64,000 nt of DNA. It comes from Chloroflexota bacterium. GTDB taxonomy: Bacteria; Chloroflexota; Anaerolineae; UBA1429. A program made the position numbers and the translations under genes. The stretch covers positions 62,001 through 126,000 of the forward strand of contig JAAYDC010000029.1 in NCBI GenBank assembly GCA_012729455.1. The letters are read 5' to 3'. This document shows, in pieces, positions 29,616-37,395 of the stretch; positions within the stretch are counted from its first letter, which is position 1, and each line of letters opens with the position of its first letter. The notes beneath the pieces were generated by a model. It saw nothing but the letters and a program-made list of their open reading frames with translations, searched no databases and was not told the DNA's origin.

Positions 29616-30016
29616 AAAATACCTCCTCTCATTTGGGCATAAAAAAGCGACTGGATTTTTATTTTCTAATCGCTCTAATTTGTTCCGTATTCAATTTTAT
29701 GAAACGAGGGGAAGTATTGATGTGCTGCTTAGAATTATCCCTAAAATCCGGTCAAAAATCCTAAAATAACTCTAAGCAACATACCAATTTTCGAATTTCG
29801 TACTTTGTGGAAGCTCTGAAACCCTTTTGGTTACTGCGTTTTTCCCATTTAGCATTATTATGACACCCTCCCCTGAGAAGAAGTCATAAATATAACGCTG
29901 TTTTTAGCTGTTTTTAAATTCATAAAACCCCTTAAAATCAACCTTTTCAATCTGTAGCATTTGTTTGACATCAGGAGTGACGGCGAGTTCAGACACAAGC
30001 AAACCGGCATTTGATT
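29616..30016. other. AT-rich region with one 79-bp repeat copy and an ORF tail
   Basis: Holds repeat copy 1 (29797-29875). Minus-strand triplets from about 30030 down to a TAA at 29904 read SNAGLLVSELAVTPDVKQML, then IEKVDFKGFYEF, which looks like the C-terminus of a lost gene. A weak stem GCGA/TCGC followed by six T lies on the minus strand near 29650, ahead of the RepA_N fragment. Nothing else is apparent. Confidence 0.45.
29797..29875. repeat. 79-bp imperfect direct repeat, copy 1
   Basis: Same length and orientation as the copy at 30652-30730, with roughly four fifths of positions identical. Conserved blocks are ACTTTGTGGAAGCTCTGAAA, TTAGCAT, ATTATGACA and CCTCCCCTG. Outside these bounds the sequences diverge. 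Confidence 0.85.
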
Positions 30017-30554
30017 TTATTCCTTGCGATTGACAGAGTAATCACGGAAATGTTCTAATATCAGCTCATAATCAACAAAAGATTGCCACACCTCAAGCTG
30101 ATCTTTCCAAGAGTCATATCTCACCCTTATCTTCTGAAAACCCAATAATTCGTAAACATGCTGTGCTCAGATTTTTCAGGTTTGTATCTAAAACAAGCTT
30201 CGTAAACCCCATGGAAAAAAGCTCTTTGATGAACATACTCAGAATAATCCTTCCGAGTCCTTTATCCTGATAATCCGCCTCGCATATTTTGATGCCGATT
30301 TCCGCTGTGTTATTGCCTATATTGCGATAACTCATTTCTCCGATAGAACGCCCGTAGAATTCAATGATTAGCCTGCGCCCTTTTTCATCAGAATCGTTTG
30401 CGATTTTCCTTTCGATTTCATCCGGGGTCGTGCCAATCCCGTTTGGAAATCCGGCATGAGCCATAACCGTTCCGTCATTCCACCAATCTGCAAGTTGCTG
30501 ACAGTCTGCAGAAATAGCATTTCTAATACGTATTCCATCTAAACTAATGTTCAT
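30017..30554 (-). pseudogene. GNAT-family acetyltransferase, frameshifted
   Basis: An ATG at 30554 with AAGAGGTAAGC upstream opens a GNAT protein: IRIRNAISADCQQLADWWND at the start, then the acetyl-CoA loop YQDKGLGRIIL near residue 99. After LDTNLKNL (about residue 128) the frame shifts near 30165. The next frame continues AQHVYELLGFQKIRVRYDSW, the usual GNAT C-terminus, to a stop at 30017. One extra or two missing bases explain it. The intact protein would be about 178 residues. The shift removes the last beta strands in the present frame, so activity is doubtful. Confidence 0.75.
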
Positions 30555-30651
30555 TGCTTACCTCTTTCTAATTATCATTTATATGCTTCAATTCTTTTTC
30601 ATCATAGTTCTGATGTAGGGTGAGGAATATTAATTATATCACTTTATTGGT

Positions 30652-30730
30652 TTCACACTTTGTGGAAGCTCTGAAACACTTTTAAGTACTGCATTTCACG
30701 CCGTTAGCATAATTATGACATCCTCCCCTG
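30652..30730. repeat. 79-bp imperfect direct repeat, copy 2 (spans the island's right junction)
   Basis: Partner of 29797-29875. Its last bases, CCCCTG, are also the host gene sequence, so the island's end and the target site coincide within this repeat. Confidence 0.85.
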
Positions 30731-31586
30731 CGGACAGGGCAGGCAATAGCCGCAGCCGGTGCAATACAGGTCAGCCAGGGCCTTGTTTTCGGCCACCAGA
30801 CGGTTAACGAGCTCAACCTCGCTTGCGGAAAGGGGCCCGGCATCCACTGAGGCGCAGTTGGCCTCGACCTGCTCTCGGGTCGACATACCCGAGATAGCCA
30901 CATCCACCGATGGATTGGCCAGCACAAAGCGCAGCGCCAGCTCGGCCGCCGCGCCCTCGTCGTAGCCGCCCACCGGACCCATCACCACCGCCACACCGCG
31001 CGCGTGAGCCTCGGCCATGACGGCCTCGTGCGAGCGGTCGAGTTAGTTGTGCTGCAGCGTCACCAGCTCCATCAGGCCGGTATCGAGCAGCTTGATGAGC
31101 GTATTGGGGTCCGGGTCGTGAAAGGAAAGCCCCACGTGGCACACCAGCCCCTCGGATTTGGCACGCGCCATGTCGTCAACTCAGCTGGTGCGCGCATCGA
31201 TCTCACGCCAGTTATCATAGCCCACGCCGTGAAAGAGGTAATAGTCGAAATACTGACGGCGCTGCTTTCACAGCTGATGATCCAGCATGCGGCGCAGGTC
31301 GCCGGGTTTGCTCATGCGGAATTTGGTGCACTTGGCCGTCACCACAAGCTCGTCGCGGCACGGCCAGCTCTGCATAGCTGAGCCGACCACAAACTCGGAT
31401 TCCTCGTTGTTATAGATAAAGCCGGTATCGATATAGGTGAGCCCCAGCTCAAAGGCACGGTGCAGCATGGCCTCGGCGCGCTCGGTATCGACATATTCCT
31501 TGTCGTCGATGGTGTGCATCGGCAGCCGCATGGTGCCAAAGCCGAGGCGCGAGGCCTGCAAACCGCTGGGAGCATTGTGTAGCGCA

Positions 31587-32918
31587 TTATCTCTTCTGGG
31601 CGATCTCGGCCGCCGCGTCGTCCATCACATCCAGCGTCAGGTCGATATCGGCAAGGGTATGCGCGCTGGAAAAGCCATGGTGCGGCGACTTGAACATGAT
31701 ATAGACCCCGCGCTTTAAGCAGGCGAGGTGAAAGCGGCGGGCCATCTCCCAATCCTGGGCGGCTATGTCGCGATAATTCAGCGGTTCGCGCTCGAGCCCA
31801 AACAGCAGACCAAAGCGCGCCCCCACCCCCTGCACCCAGGCGCGGATCCCGCGGCGCGCGAAAACCTCGCGCATACCGCCATACAGGCGCTCGGCGAGTT
31901 CGTTGAGGTGCGGGTAGAAATCGGGCGCGGCGATCGTATCCAGAAAAGCCTCGGCGCCGGCTACCAGCAGCGGCGGGGCGTTATAGGTGCCCGATTGCAG
32001 GGCCGGGCCGACTGGCGTGCACATCATCATGATCTCGCGCGTGCCCAGGATGGCCGAAAGGGGCAGCCCGCCGCCATAGGCCTTGCCCAGACAGGTCATA
32101 TCGGGGTAGATGCCGGTGGAGGCCATGGCGCCGCCCGGGCCGACACGAAAGCCCGAGAGGATCTCGTCGAAAATCAGCACGATGCCCAGCTCACGCGTCA
32201 GCTCGCGCACCAAGCGCAGGAACTCGGGCTGGGCGCAGATGCCGCACGAATCATAGTTGACCGGCTCCATGATCAGGGCCGCCAGGGTATCGGCCTTTTC
32301 GCGCAGGGTGCGCTCGAGGGCGGCGGCGTCGTTAAAGGGCAGCACCGTCAGATAGTCGGCTGCGTAAGGGGGGATGCCGGCGCTATCCGCCACCGGCACG
32401 GGCGACTCGGCCGCGCCCGCCTCGGCCACTTTTGGCCAGTGCGAAAAGCCGACCGTGTCGTTGACGCCGTGGTAGTGCCCCTCGAACTTGACCACACCTA
32501 TCTTGCCGGTAAAGGCGCGCGCAATGCGTAGGGCGTGCCAGGTGGTCTCGGTGCCCGAGCAGGTATAGCGCATCATCTCGGCGCCCGGGAAGAGCGCGAG
32601 GGTCTTTTCGGCGGTGCGCACCTGCAGCTCGGTCTCGTAGGCGGCCAGGATGCCGCGCGTGAGGGCGGCCTCGGCAGCCTTGACAACGGCCGGATGGCCA
32701 TGCCCGAGCAGGCTGGCGCCGTGCGAGGTCAGCAGGTCGATGTAGCGCCGGCCGTCGCGATCATACAGGTAGGCACCCTCGCCGCGCTCAAAGTAGAGGG
32801 CGTGCCCGAGGGCGGCGTTATAGCGCGCCGAGGCGTTAACACCCCCGGGCATCACACGGCTGGCACGCTCCCACAGGGCACGTGAATTAGCATAGGCTTG
32901 ATAAGGATTGGTGGTCAT
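31587..32918 (-). CDS. Class III PLP-dependent aminotransferase (glutamate-1-semialdehyde-aminomutase-like)
   Basis: A 443-residue fold-type I PLP enzyme. Seen: the substrate/PLP region TCSGTETTWHALRIAR at 119-134, IFDEI with the PLP-N1 Asp251, and LGKAYGGGLPLSAI with catalytic Lys279. It resembles HemL-like transaminases, but the gene is not in a tetrapyrrole cluster; it lies between gcvT and an aldo/keto reductase pseudogene, so a catabolic transaminase or aminomutase is more likely. Its ATG overlaps the gcvT stop as ATGA, and its stop overlaps the reductase start as TAATG, showing a tightly coupled operon. Confidence 0.87.
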   Translation of the reverse strand: MTTNPYQAYANSRALWERASRVMPGGVNASARYNAALGHALYFERGEGAYLYDRDGRRYIDLLTSHGASLLGHGHPAVVKAAEAALTRGILAAYETELQVRTAEKTLALFPGAEMMRYTCSGTETTWHALRIARAFTGKIGVVKFEGHYHGVNDTVGFSHWPKVAEAGAAESPVPVADSAGIPPYAADYLTVLPFNDAAALERTLREKADTLAALIMEPVNYDSCGICAQPEFLRLVRELTRELGIVLIFDEILSGFRVGPGGAMASTGIYPDMTCLGKAYGGGLPLSAILGTREIMMMCTPVGPALQSGTYNAPPLLVAGAEAFLDTIAAPDFYPHLNELAERLYGGMREVFARRGIRAWVQGVGARFGLLFGLEREPLNYRDIAAQDWEMARRFHLACLKRGVYIMFKSPHHGFSSAHTLADIDLTLDVMDDAAAEIAQKR

Positions 32919-34018
32919 GCGTACACTCCTCTTTTTCGCGAATAGAACGGTCTATTTACCACCTGCGCCTCGACAAGTTTACCACGGATCTCGATCGCCA
33001 GCGGTGTGCCGGGCTCGGTCTTGTCAGCCGGCAGATAGGCCAAGGCGTAAAAGCCATCCAGGGTGGGGGCGTACATGCCGCTGGTGACGTGCCCAACGAC
33101 CTCGCCATCAGCGAGCACGGGATACCCGTGGCGCGGCACGCCGCGGCCCGTCAGCCGGAGGCCGGCCAGCTTGGTTGGGCTGCCGGCGCGCTGTTCAGCC
33201 AGCAGCGCCTCGCGGCCGATAAAGGCGCCCTTGTCGAACTTGACCGCCCAGCCCAGCCCGGCTGCCAGCGGCGAGATATCCTCATCAAGTTCCTGGCCAT
33301 ATAGCGGCAGGCAGGCCTCAAAGCGCAGCGAATCGCGCGCCGCCAGCCCGGCCGGCAGCAGCCCCTGAGGTGTGCCGGCATCCAGCAGGGCATCCCACAC
33401 TGTTTCGGCGGCAACGGCCGGCAGATACAGCTCGTAGCCATCCTCGCCGGTATAGCCGGTACGCCCGATCAGCGTGCGCGTACCGGCTAGGTCGGCCTCG
33501 ATGGCGCAGTGGCGTTTGATGCCTGCCAGATCGGCGTTAGTCAGCGGCTGCAGGATGGCCTGCGCGGCGGGGCCCTGCAGTGCCAGCATATAGGTGCCGG
33601 GCGAGATATCCTCAACCGTCACCTGGCAGCCGCCGACAGCCTCGCGCATCCAGGCCAGGTCTTTGGCGAGGTTGGCGGCATTGAGCGCCAGCATATAACG
33701 TCCCGGCAGGCGGTAGATAAAGACGTCATCAACGGTGCCGCCGGAGGGGTTGCACATAAACGCATAGGTTGCCTGGCCCTCCGCCAGGGCAGCGATATCA
33801 GCCGTCAGCAGATGCTGGAGATAGCTGAGCGCTCCCGGGCCGGAGACGGCTGCCTGGCCCATGTGGTCGATATCGAACAGGCCGACCGCGCTGCGCACGG
33901 CGTGATGCTCAGCCACCGGCCCAGATAGGTATTGAACCGGCAGCATATAGCCGGCAAAATCGACCATTCTGGCGCCCAGCGCGACGTGGCGGGCATAGAG
34001 GGCGGTTGTTTGAGCCAT
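32915..34018 (-). CDS. gcvT: Aminomethyltransferase-like protein (GcvT family)
   Basis: A 367-residue folate-binding protein of the GcvT family. Seen: ARMVDFAGYMLPVQY at the start, VGLFDIDHMGQ, the folate-site region TGYTGEDGYELYLP near residue 200, and the C-terminal barrel with VGHVTSGMYAPTLDGFYALAYL. In the glycine cleavage system it transfers the aminomethyl carbon from the H protein to tetrahydrofolate. No gcvH or gcvP is in the window, and the operon partners are an aminotransferase and a reductase, so a related demethylase role is possible. ATG at 34018 follows GAACGAGGTCAGAC. Confidence 0.85.
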   Translation of the reverse strand: MAQTTALYARHVALGARMVDFAGYMLPVQYLSGPVAEHHAVRSAVGLFDIDHMGQAAVSGPGALSYLQHLLTADIAALAEGQATYAFMCNPSGGTVDDVFIYRLPGRYMLALNAANLAKDLAWMREAVGGCQVTVEDISPGTYMLALQGPAAQAILQPLTNADLAGIKRHCAIEADLAGTRTLIGRTGYTGEDGYELYLPAVAAETVWDALLDAGTPQGLLPAGLAARDSLRFEACLPLYGQELDEDISPLAAGLGWAVKFDKGAFIGREALLAEQRAGSPTKLAGLRLTGRGVPRHGYPVLADGEVVGHVTSGMYAPTLDGFYALAYLPADKTEPGTPLAIEIRGKLVEAQVVNRPFYSRKRGVYA

Positions 34019-34045
34019 GTCTGACCTCGTTCGGGTGTTTAGGCT

Positions 34046-34074
34046 ATTGTGCAGCGCATGGGCGTATTAAGCAA
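34046..34074 (-). promoter_or_regulatory. Promoter of the gcvT operon
   Basis: Minus strand TTGCTT (34069-34074), spacer of 17, CACAAT (34046-34051), 28 nt upstream of the gcvT start. Confidence 0.5.
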
Positions 34075-34086
34075 GCGCTGCCAGGT

Positions 34087-34115
34087 TTGACGATGACCAC
34101 GCACACGGGTATGCT
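34087..34115 (+). promoter_or_regulatory. Promoter of the Hsp70-like gene
   Basis: TTGACG (34087-34092), spacer of 17, TATGCT (34110-34115), 24 nt upstream of the GTG start; back to back with the gcvT promoter. Confidence 0.6.
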
Positions 34116-34138
34116 TACCCACTCACGAGGAGGCCAGC

Positions 34139-35770
34139 GTGCTTACCATCGGTATCGATTTCGGCACCACCAACTGCTCGGTAGCGCTGTGGCGCGGTGG
34201 AAAAGTCGAGTTGATCCCGCTCGAAGAGGGCAACCCGGTGCTGCCCTCGCTTTTGTGCATCACGCGCGAGGGCGAGGTGCTGGTGGGGCGTGCCGCCATC
34301 CGCCGCTACCTCGAACTGATGCGCGGCAGCCCGCTGCGCTACCATTTCACCGACCTCAGAGCACTCACCAGCGTCTACCAGCACGATATCGAGGCCGCCG
34401 AAACGCTCTCCAGCGACCAGGATGGCGTGAGCATCTCGGCCGAGAACCTCGACGAAAACGACGCCCCCGCGCGCCTCTTTCAGTCGATAAAGACCGGCCT
34501 GCGCGACCGGTCGCTTTCCGGCACGACGGTTTATGGGCACTACTATGCCACCGAGGAGCTGATCGCCCTGGTGCTGGGCGAGATCCGCCGGCGCGCCGAA
34601 GATTATCTAGGCGAGCGTGTGCGCGCGGCGGTGATCGGCCGGCCGGTGACCTTTGCACACGAATCCGCCAGTCCCAATGAAGCCGCCGAGACCGACCGCA
34701 CCGCCCACGAGCGCATGCTGGCGGCGGCGCGCTTGGCGGGGCTCGAATATGCCGCGCTCGAGTTTGAGCCGGTGGCGGCGCTGCGGCATCTGCGCGGGTC
34801 GCTGCCCGAAGGCGGCCTGGCGCTGGCTTTTGATTTCGGCGGCGGCACCCTCGATATGGCATTGGCGCAGGTGCCGCGCGAGGGCGCGCCCGAGATCTTG
34901 GCGGCCAGCGGCCTGCTGGTGGGCGGCGACGACTTTGATTCGACCATCATGCAGCGCTTTTTCCTGGCCCACTTTGGCGCCGAGACGACCCTCACCGAAA
35001 AACAGCTGCCCTTTCCGCTCACGCTGCTCGACCCGCTGTGCCATTGGCAATCGATCCCGACCCTCACCAGCCCGCTCAATGCCGCGCGCCTTTTAGAGGT
35101 GCAGCGCCAGGCTAACGACCGCCAGACGGTTGCCAACCTGATCACTCTGGCACAGCAGGGTCTGGGCTTTGAGTTTTTTCAGGCGATCGAGGCCTGCAAG
35201 ATCAGGCTCTCGAGCGAACGCCAGACCCAATTCACCTTTGATGAGCGCGGCCTGTGCATCCGGCAGATCGTGGCACGCGAACGTTTTGTGGCAGCCATCG
35301 GCAGCTACCTCGAGCGCATCGAGCGCACCCTGGCAGAGCTGCTGGCGAGCGCCGGCGTGACAGCAGAGGCGGTTGACGCGGTGCTGATGACGGGCGGGTC
35401 GTCGCTGGTGCCGGTGGTGCAGGGCATGCTGCGGCGCGTATTTGGCGACAAGGTGCGGGTGGGCGACCCCTTTACCAGCATTGCGGCGGGGCTGGGGATC
35501 ATCGCCGCCGAAGAGGATGTGCTCAGCTCGGTGGCCGAGGCGACCTCATCCGCCACCGCGGCACGTCTGGCGGCCGAAGCGGTGACGCTGGGCGAAACGG
35601 TCGAGTTCGACCGCGGGCATCAGGTGCTGCAGGGCCTGGTGGTGCGCCGCGCCGGCGGACGCATGCACGACGCGATCTTGGTACTCGAGTATTGGGACCC
35701 CGAGATTCAGGAAGTGGTCTCGACCATGCGCCACGAGACTAAGGTCAGGCGCTTGGCTCATCCGGGATAG
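34139..35770 (+). CDS. Hsp70-family protein (YegD-like)
   Basis: A 543-residue actin-fold ATPase. Seen: phosphate 1 IGIDFGTTNCSVAL (residues 4-17), phosphate 2 LAFDFGGGTLDMAL (about 228-241), and the adenosine motif AVLMTGGSSLVPVVQG (about 415-430). The region typical of the Hsp70 substrate domain is missing, as in the YegD subfamily (about 450 aa); this one is about 90 residues longer. Start GTG follows GAGGAGGCCAGC. YegD-like proteins are presumed chaperones without DnaJ partners; none is near. The 3' end overlaps the convergent patatin gene by 26 bases. Confidence 0.88.
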   Translation: MLTIGIDFGTTNCSVALWRGGKVELIPLEEGNPVLPSLLCITREGEVLVGRAAIRRYLELMRGSPLRYHFTDLRALTSVYQHDIEAAETLSSDQDGVSISAENLDENDAPARLFQSIKTGLRDRSLSGTTVYGHYYATEELIALVLGEIRRRAEDYLGERVRAAVIGRPVTFAHESASPNEAAETDRTAHERMLAAARLAGLEYAALEFEPVAALRHLRGSLPEGGLALAFDFGGGTLDMALAQVPREGAPEILAASGLLVGGDDFDSTIMQRFFLAHFGAETTLTEKQLPFPLTLLDPLCHWQSIPTLTSPLNAARLLEVQRQANDRQTVANLITLAQQGLGFEFFQAIEACKIRLSSERQTQFTFDERGLCIRQIVARERFVAAIGSYLERIERTLAELLASAGVTAEAVDAVLMTGGSSLVPVVQGMLRRVFGDKVRVGDPFTSIAAGLGIIAAEEDVLSSVAEATSSATAARLAAEAVTLGETVEFDRGHQVLQGLVVRRAGGRMHDAILVLEYWDPEIQEVVSTMRHETKVRRLAHPG

Positions 35771-36800
35771 GCGCCGGCCCCTCGCCCGCGCTATTGACGG
35801 TGCGCGCCACCAGATAAGCCCCCAGCAGGCCGATCCCCAGCTCCAGCGGACCGTGCGCGGCCGGATTGGGCGTTCCAGGGGCGAGCTTGCGCGGCGACCA
35901 CTGCGCTTCATCCACCTGGTCGTTGAGGATTTTGCGCCCCATGGCGATGCCGTAATCCTCGAGAGCCCCCATGGCGGTGGCATCATCCATCTGGATGGGA
36001 GCGTCCAGGTCGACTTCAAAGCGGCGCAGGTCGAGGTTGGCGAAAAAGGTCTGCACCAGGTGGATCTGCTGGTCGGAGGCGGATTGCAGAAAGGCGCTCA
36101 GCATCGGCTCGACCCATTGCCAGGTGTGAAAACGCCCATAGCGCGGCGCGTTGGCGGGGCGCGGGGTGCGCCCGGCGCCGAGGCTGATCAGGGTCGTCTC
36201 GGCGGGATCCCAGCCCTGCAGGTAGTAGGCTTCATAAGCCGCCAGATAGGTGGGATTGGCAAACGCCCCGACCCCGCCATCGACATAGCGCCCGCCCACC
36301 ACCGGGAAATAGGTCGGCACGGCGCACGAGGCAATCACAGCCTGCGCCAGCGGCCATTCGCCATATTCGGGCTTGTAGGATTTGACAAGCCGCGAGCGGT
36401 TCTCGACCAGGTCAAACACCGGCAGCACCAGCACGGGCGCGCCAGGACGCGCGGCATGGGCTTTGAGCGGCAGGTTGCCGATCTCGGCCGATAGCGCCTG
36501 AAAAAGCGGCTTGAGGGAATATCGATAACGCGTGAGCGGCCACAGCGCGCTGCGCAGCGACGGCTTAAAGATGCGGCTGCCCAACTCCAGATAGAGTTCG
36601 GTGATGCGGTCGGCCGTCAGGCCGGCCCCCAGGGCAGCGGCGATAATCGCGCCGGTGGAGGTGCCCACCGTCAGCTGAAAGAGGCTGCTGGCGCTCTGGC
36701 CCAGCTCGGCCTCGACCAGCGCCAGGGCGCGTGCCGCAATCAGACCGCGGATGCCGCCGCCATCGACGGCCAGAGCCACATGTTTACGCAGTGGTTTCAT
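35745..36800 (-). CDS. Patatin-like phospholipase
   Basis: A 351-residue Ser/Asp-dyad lipid acyl hydrolase. Seen: oxyanion loop DGGGIRGL at 13-20, nucleophile elbow GTSTG with Ser48, and the catalytic DGG with Asp174 in RYVDGGVGAF. A hydrophobic segment near the C-terminus (LELGIGLLGAYLVA) may attach it to the membrane. No signal peptide, so it is cytoplasmic. It lies 36 bases after the SCP2 gene in the same direction, and both concern lipids. Start ATG follows GGAGGGGATAACC at some distance. Confidence 0.87.
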   Translation of the reverse strand: MKPLRKHVALAVDGGGIRGLIAARALALVEAELGQSASSLFQLTVGTSTGAIIAAALGAGLTADRITELYLELGSRIFKPSLRSALWPLTRYRYSLKPLFQALSAEIGNLPLKAHAARPGAPVLVLPVFDLVENRSRLVKSYKPEYGEWPLAQAVIASCAVPTYFPVVGGRYVDGGVGAFANPTYLAAYEAYYLQGWDPAETTLISLGAGRTPRPANAPRYGRFHTWQWVEPMLSAFLQSASDQQIHLVQTFFANLDLRRFEVDLDAPIQMDDATAMGALEDYGIAMGRKILNDQVDEAQWSPRKLAPGTPNPAAHGPLELGIGLLGAYLVARTVNSAGEGPAPIPDEPSA

Positions 36801-36836
36801 TCGTTCGGTTATCCCCTCCGCGGCAACAAACCAGGG

Positions 36837-37220
36837 TTATGCTTGCCCGCGTGCTACCTGCCAGGCGCGTTTGACGGCCGGCAGATAGTTGGCCACGAAC
36901 AACCCGGCGGTGTATTCATCGCCCACCAGCCGCAGCTTGCCCGACATATAGGCGCTTTCAGGATCTTGGCGGCCTGATAGGATGTCATCCAGCAGTTTAA
37001 AGGTGCTTTGCACGCCGATCGTCACCGGGTCGGCGTCATCCAGGGAGCTGTTGATCTCATTTTTAGCAAAACGCAGCGTGAGCGTGCCGGGCATGTCGGT
37101 AAAGGTAAAGCGGATCGAGGCCGGTGAGCGGGTATAGCTCGTGGCGGATTCAGCTTGAGCCTGCAACTCGTCATTAAAGCTGCGGAACAGCTCATCCAGG
37201 GTTTGGCGGTTGTTGGTCAT
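36837..37220 (-). CDS. SCP2 sterol-binding-domain protein
   Basis: A 127-residue single-domain SCP2-like protein. The fold pattern is visible as a beta-strand-rich N-half (ASIRFTFTDMPGTLTLRF), the segment DPVTIGVQSTFKLLDDIL and the helix SAYMSGKLRLVGDEYTAGLF, which is the typical YMsGKLKveGD element of this family. SCP2 proteins bind fatty acyl chains or other lipids in a hydrophobic tunnel. ATG at 37220 is chosen (GGAGGATCTGACC) over the in-frame ATG five codons upstream, which overlaps the ribosome site. Its neighbour is a patatin lipase. Confidence 0.82.
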   Translation of the reverse strand: MTNNRQTLDELFRSFNDELQAQAESATSYTRSPASIRFTFTDMPGTLTLRFAKNEINSSLDDADPVTIGVQSTFKLLDDILSGRQDPESAYMSGKLRLVGDEYTAGLFVANYLPAVKRAWQVARGQA

Positions 37221-37246
37221 GGTCAGATCCTCCATATGACACTGTT

Positions 37247-37275
37247 ATTTTAGCGAGCCAGCCGCGCCCGCGCAA
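37247..37275 (-). promoter_or_regulatory. Promoter of the SCP2-patatin operon
   Basis: Minus strand TTGCGC (37270-37275), spacer of 17, TAAAAT (37247-37252), 27 nt upstream of the start codon. Confidence 0.6.
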
Positions 37276-37341
37276 GCATCTGTTTACCGCTATCATACTT
37301 ACCACCGCGGCGCAGCGCTGATACGGCAAAGCAGTGCTGTG

Positions 37342-37369
37342 TTGCCTAATCACTTAAACTTGCTACAAT
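37342..37369 (+). promoter_or_regulatory. Promoter of the Dlt-like operon
   Basis: TTGCCT (37342-37347), spacer of 16, TACAAT (37364-37369), 27 nt upstream of the GTG at 37396. It covers the alternative in-frame start at 37339 and so excludes it. Confidence 0.6.
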
Positions 37370-37395
37370 ATCAGCCAGCTTTCCGGGAGAGGGAT

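Larger units (their letters stand above)
27753..30729. mobile_element. AT-rich inserted island (about 2.97 kb) inside the aldo/keto reductase pseudogene
   Basis: The island is visibly AT-rich against GC-rich flanks and carries Firmicutes-style genes. Both flanks belong to the same reductase gene. The pentamer CCCCT is present at both edges (27753-27757 and 30725-30729), consistent with a 5-bp target duplication, although it lies in a C-run and could be chance. Contents: truncated/frameshifted hypothetical gene, intact DUF1508 gene, RepA_N fragment, frameshifted GNAT gene and two copies of a 79-bp repeat. No transposase or integrase is recognisable. Ends are AAGGCGGGATC on the left and ATGACATCCT on the right; terminal inverted repeats are poor. 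The mechanism of insertion is unknown. Confidence 0.7.
27546..31587 (-). pseudogene. 4Fe-4S aldo/keto reductase pseudogene, decayed and split by an AT-rich insertion
   Basis: Originally one gene beginning ATG at 31587, overlapping the aminotransferase stop as TAATG. The N-terminus is frameshifted (MRYTML, then SGLQASRLGFGTM in the next frame from 31561). Reading on, three in-frame stops occur at 31268 (TGA), 31181 (TGA) and 31043 (TAA), while the protein pattern remains readable on both sides (FDYYLFHGVGYDNW; GLVCHVGLSFHD; VVMGPVGGYDEG). After YCTGCGYCLPCPQG at about 30731 the coding sequence breaks off. It resumes at 27752 with VAIPQVFEAVNYEKVYG and the second iron-sulfur motif CIACSECLERC to the stop at 27546. 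The family is the ferredoxin-like aldo/keto reductases. It is clearly non-functional. Confidence 0.88.

Noticed and set aside
30660-30690. CRISPR repeat or tracrRNA-like signal (GTTTCAGAGCTT)
   Set aside because: It occurs only twice as part of a 79-bp repeat, with no spacer array and no cas gene.
27758-30724. Group II intron or insertion sequence as explanation for the island
   Set aside because: No reverse transcriptase, transposase or serine/tyrosine recombinase could be read in any frame, and the ends show no convincing terminal inverted repeats.
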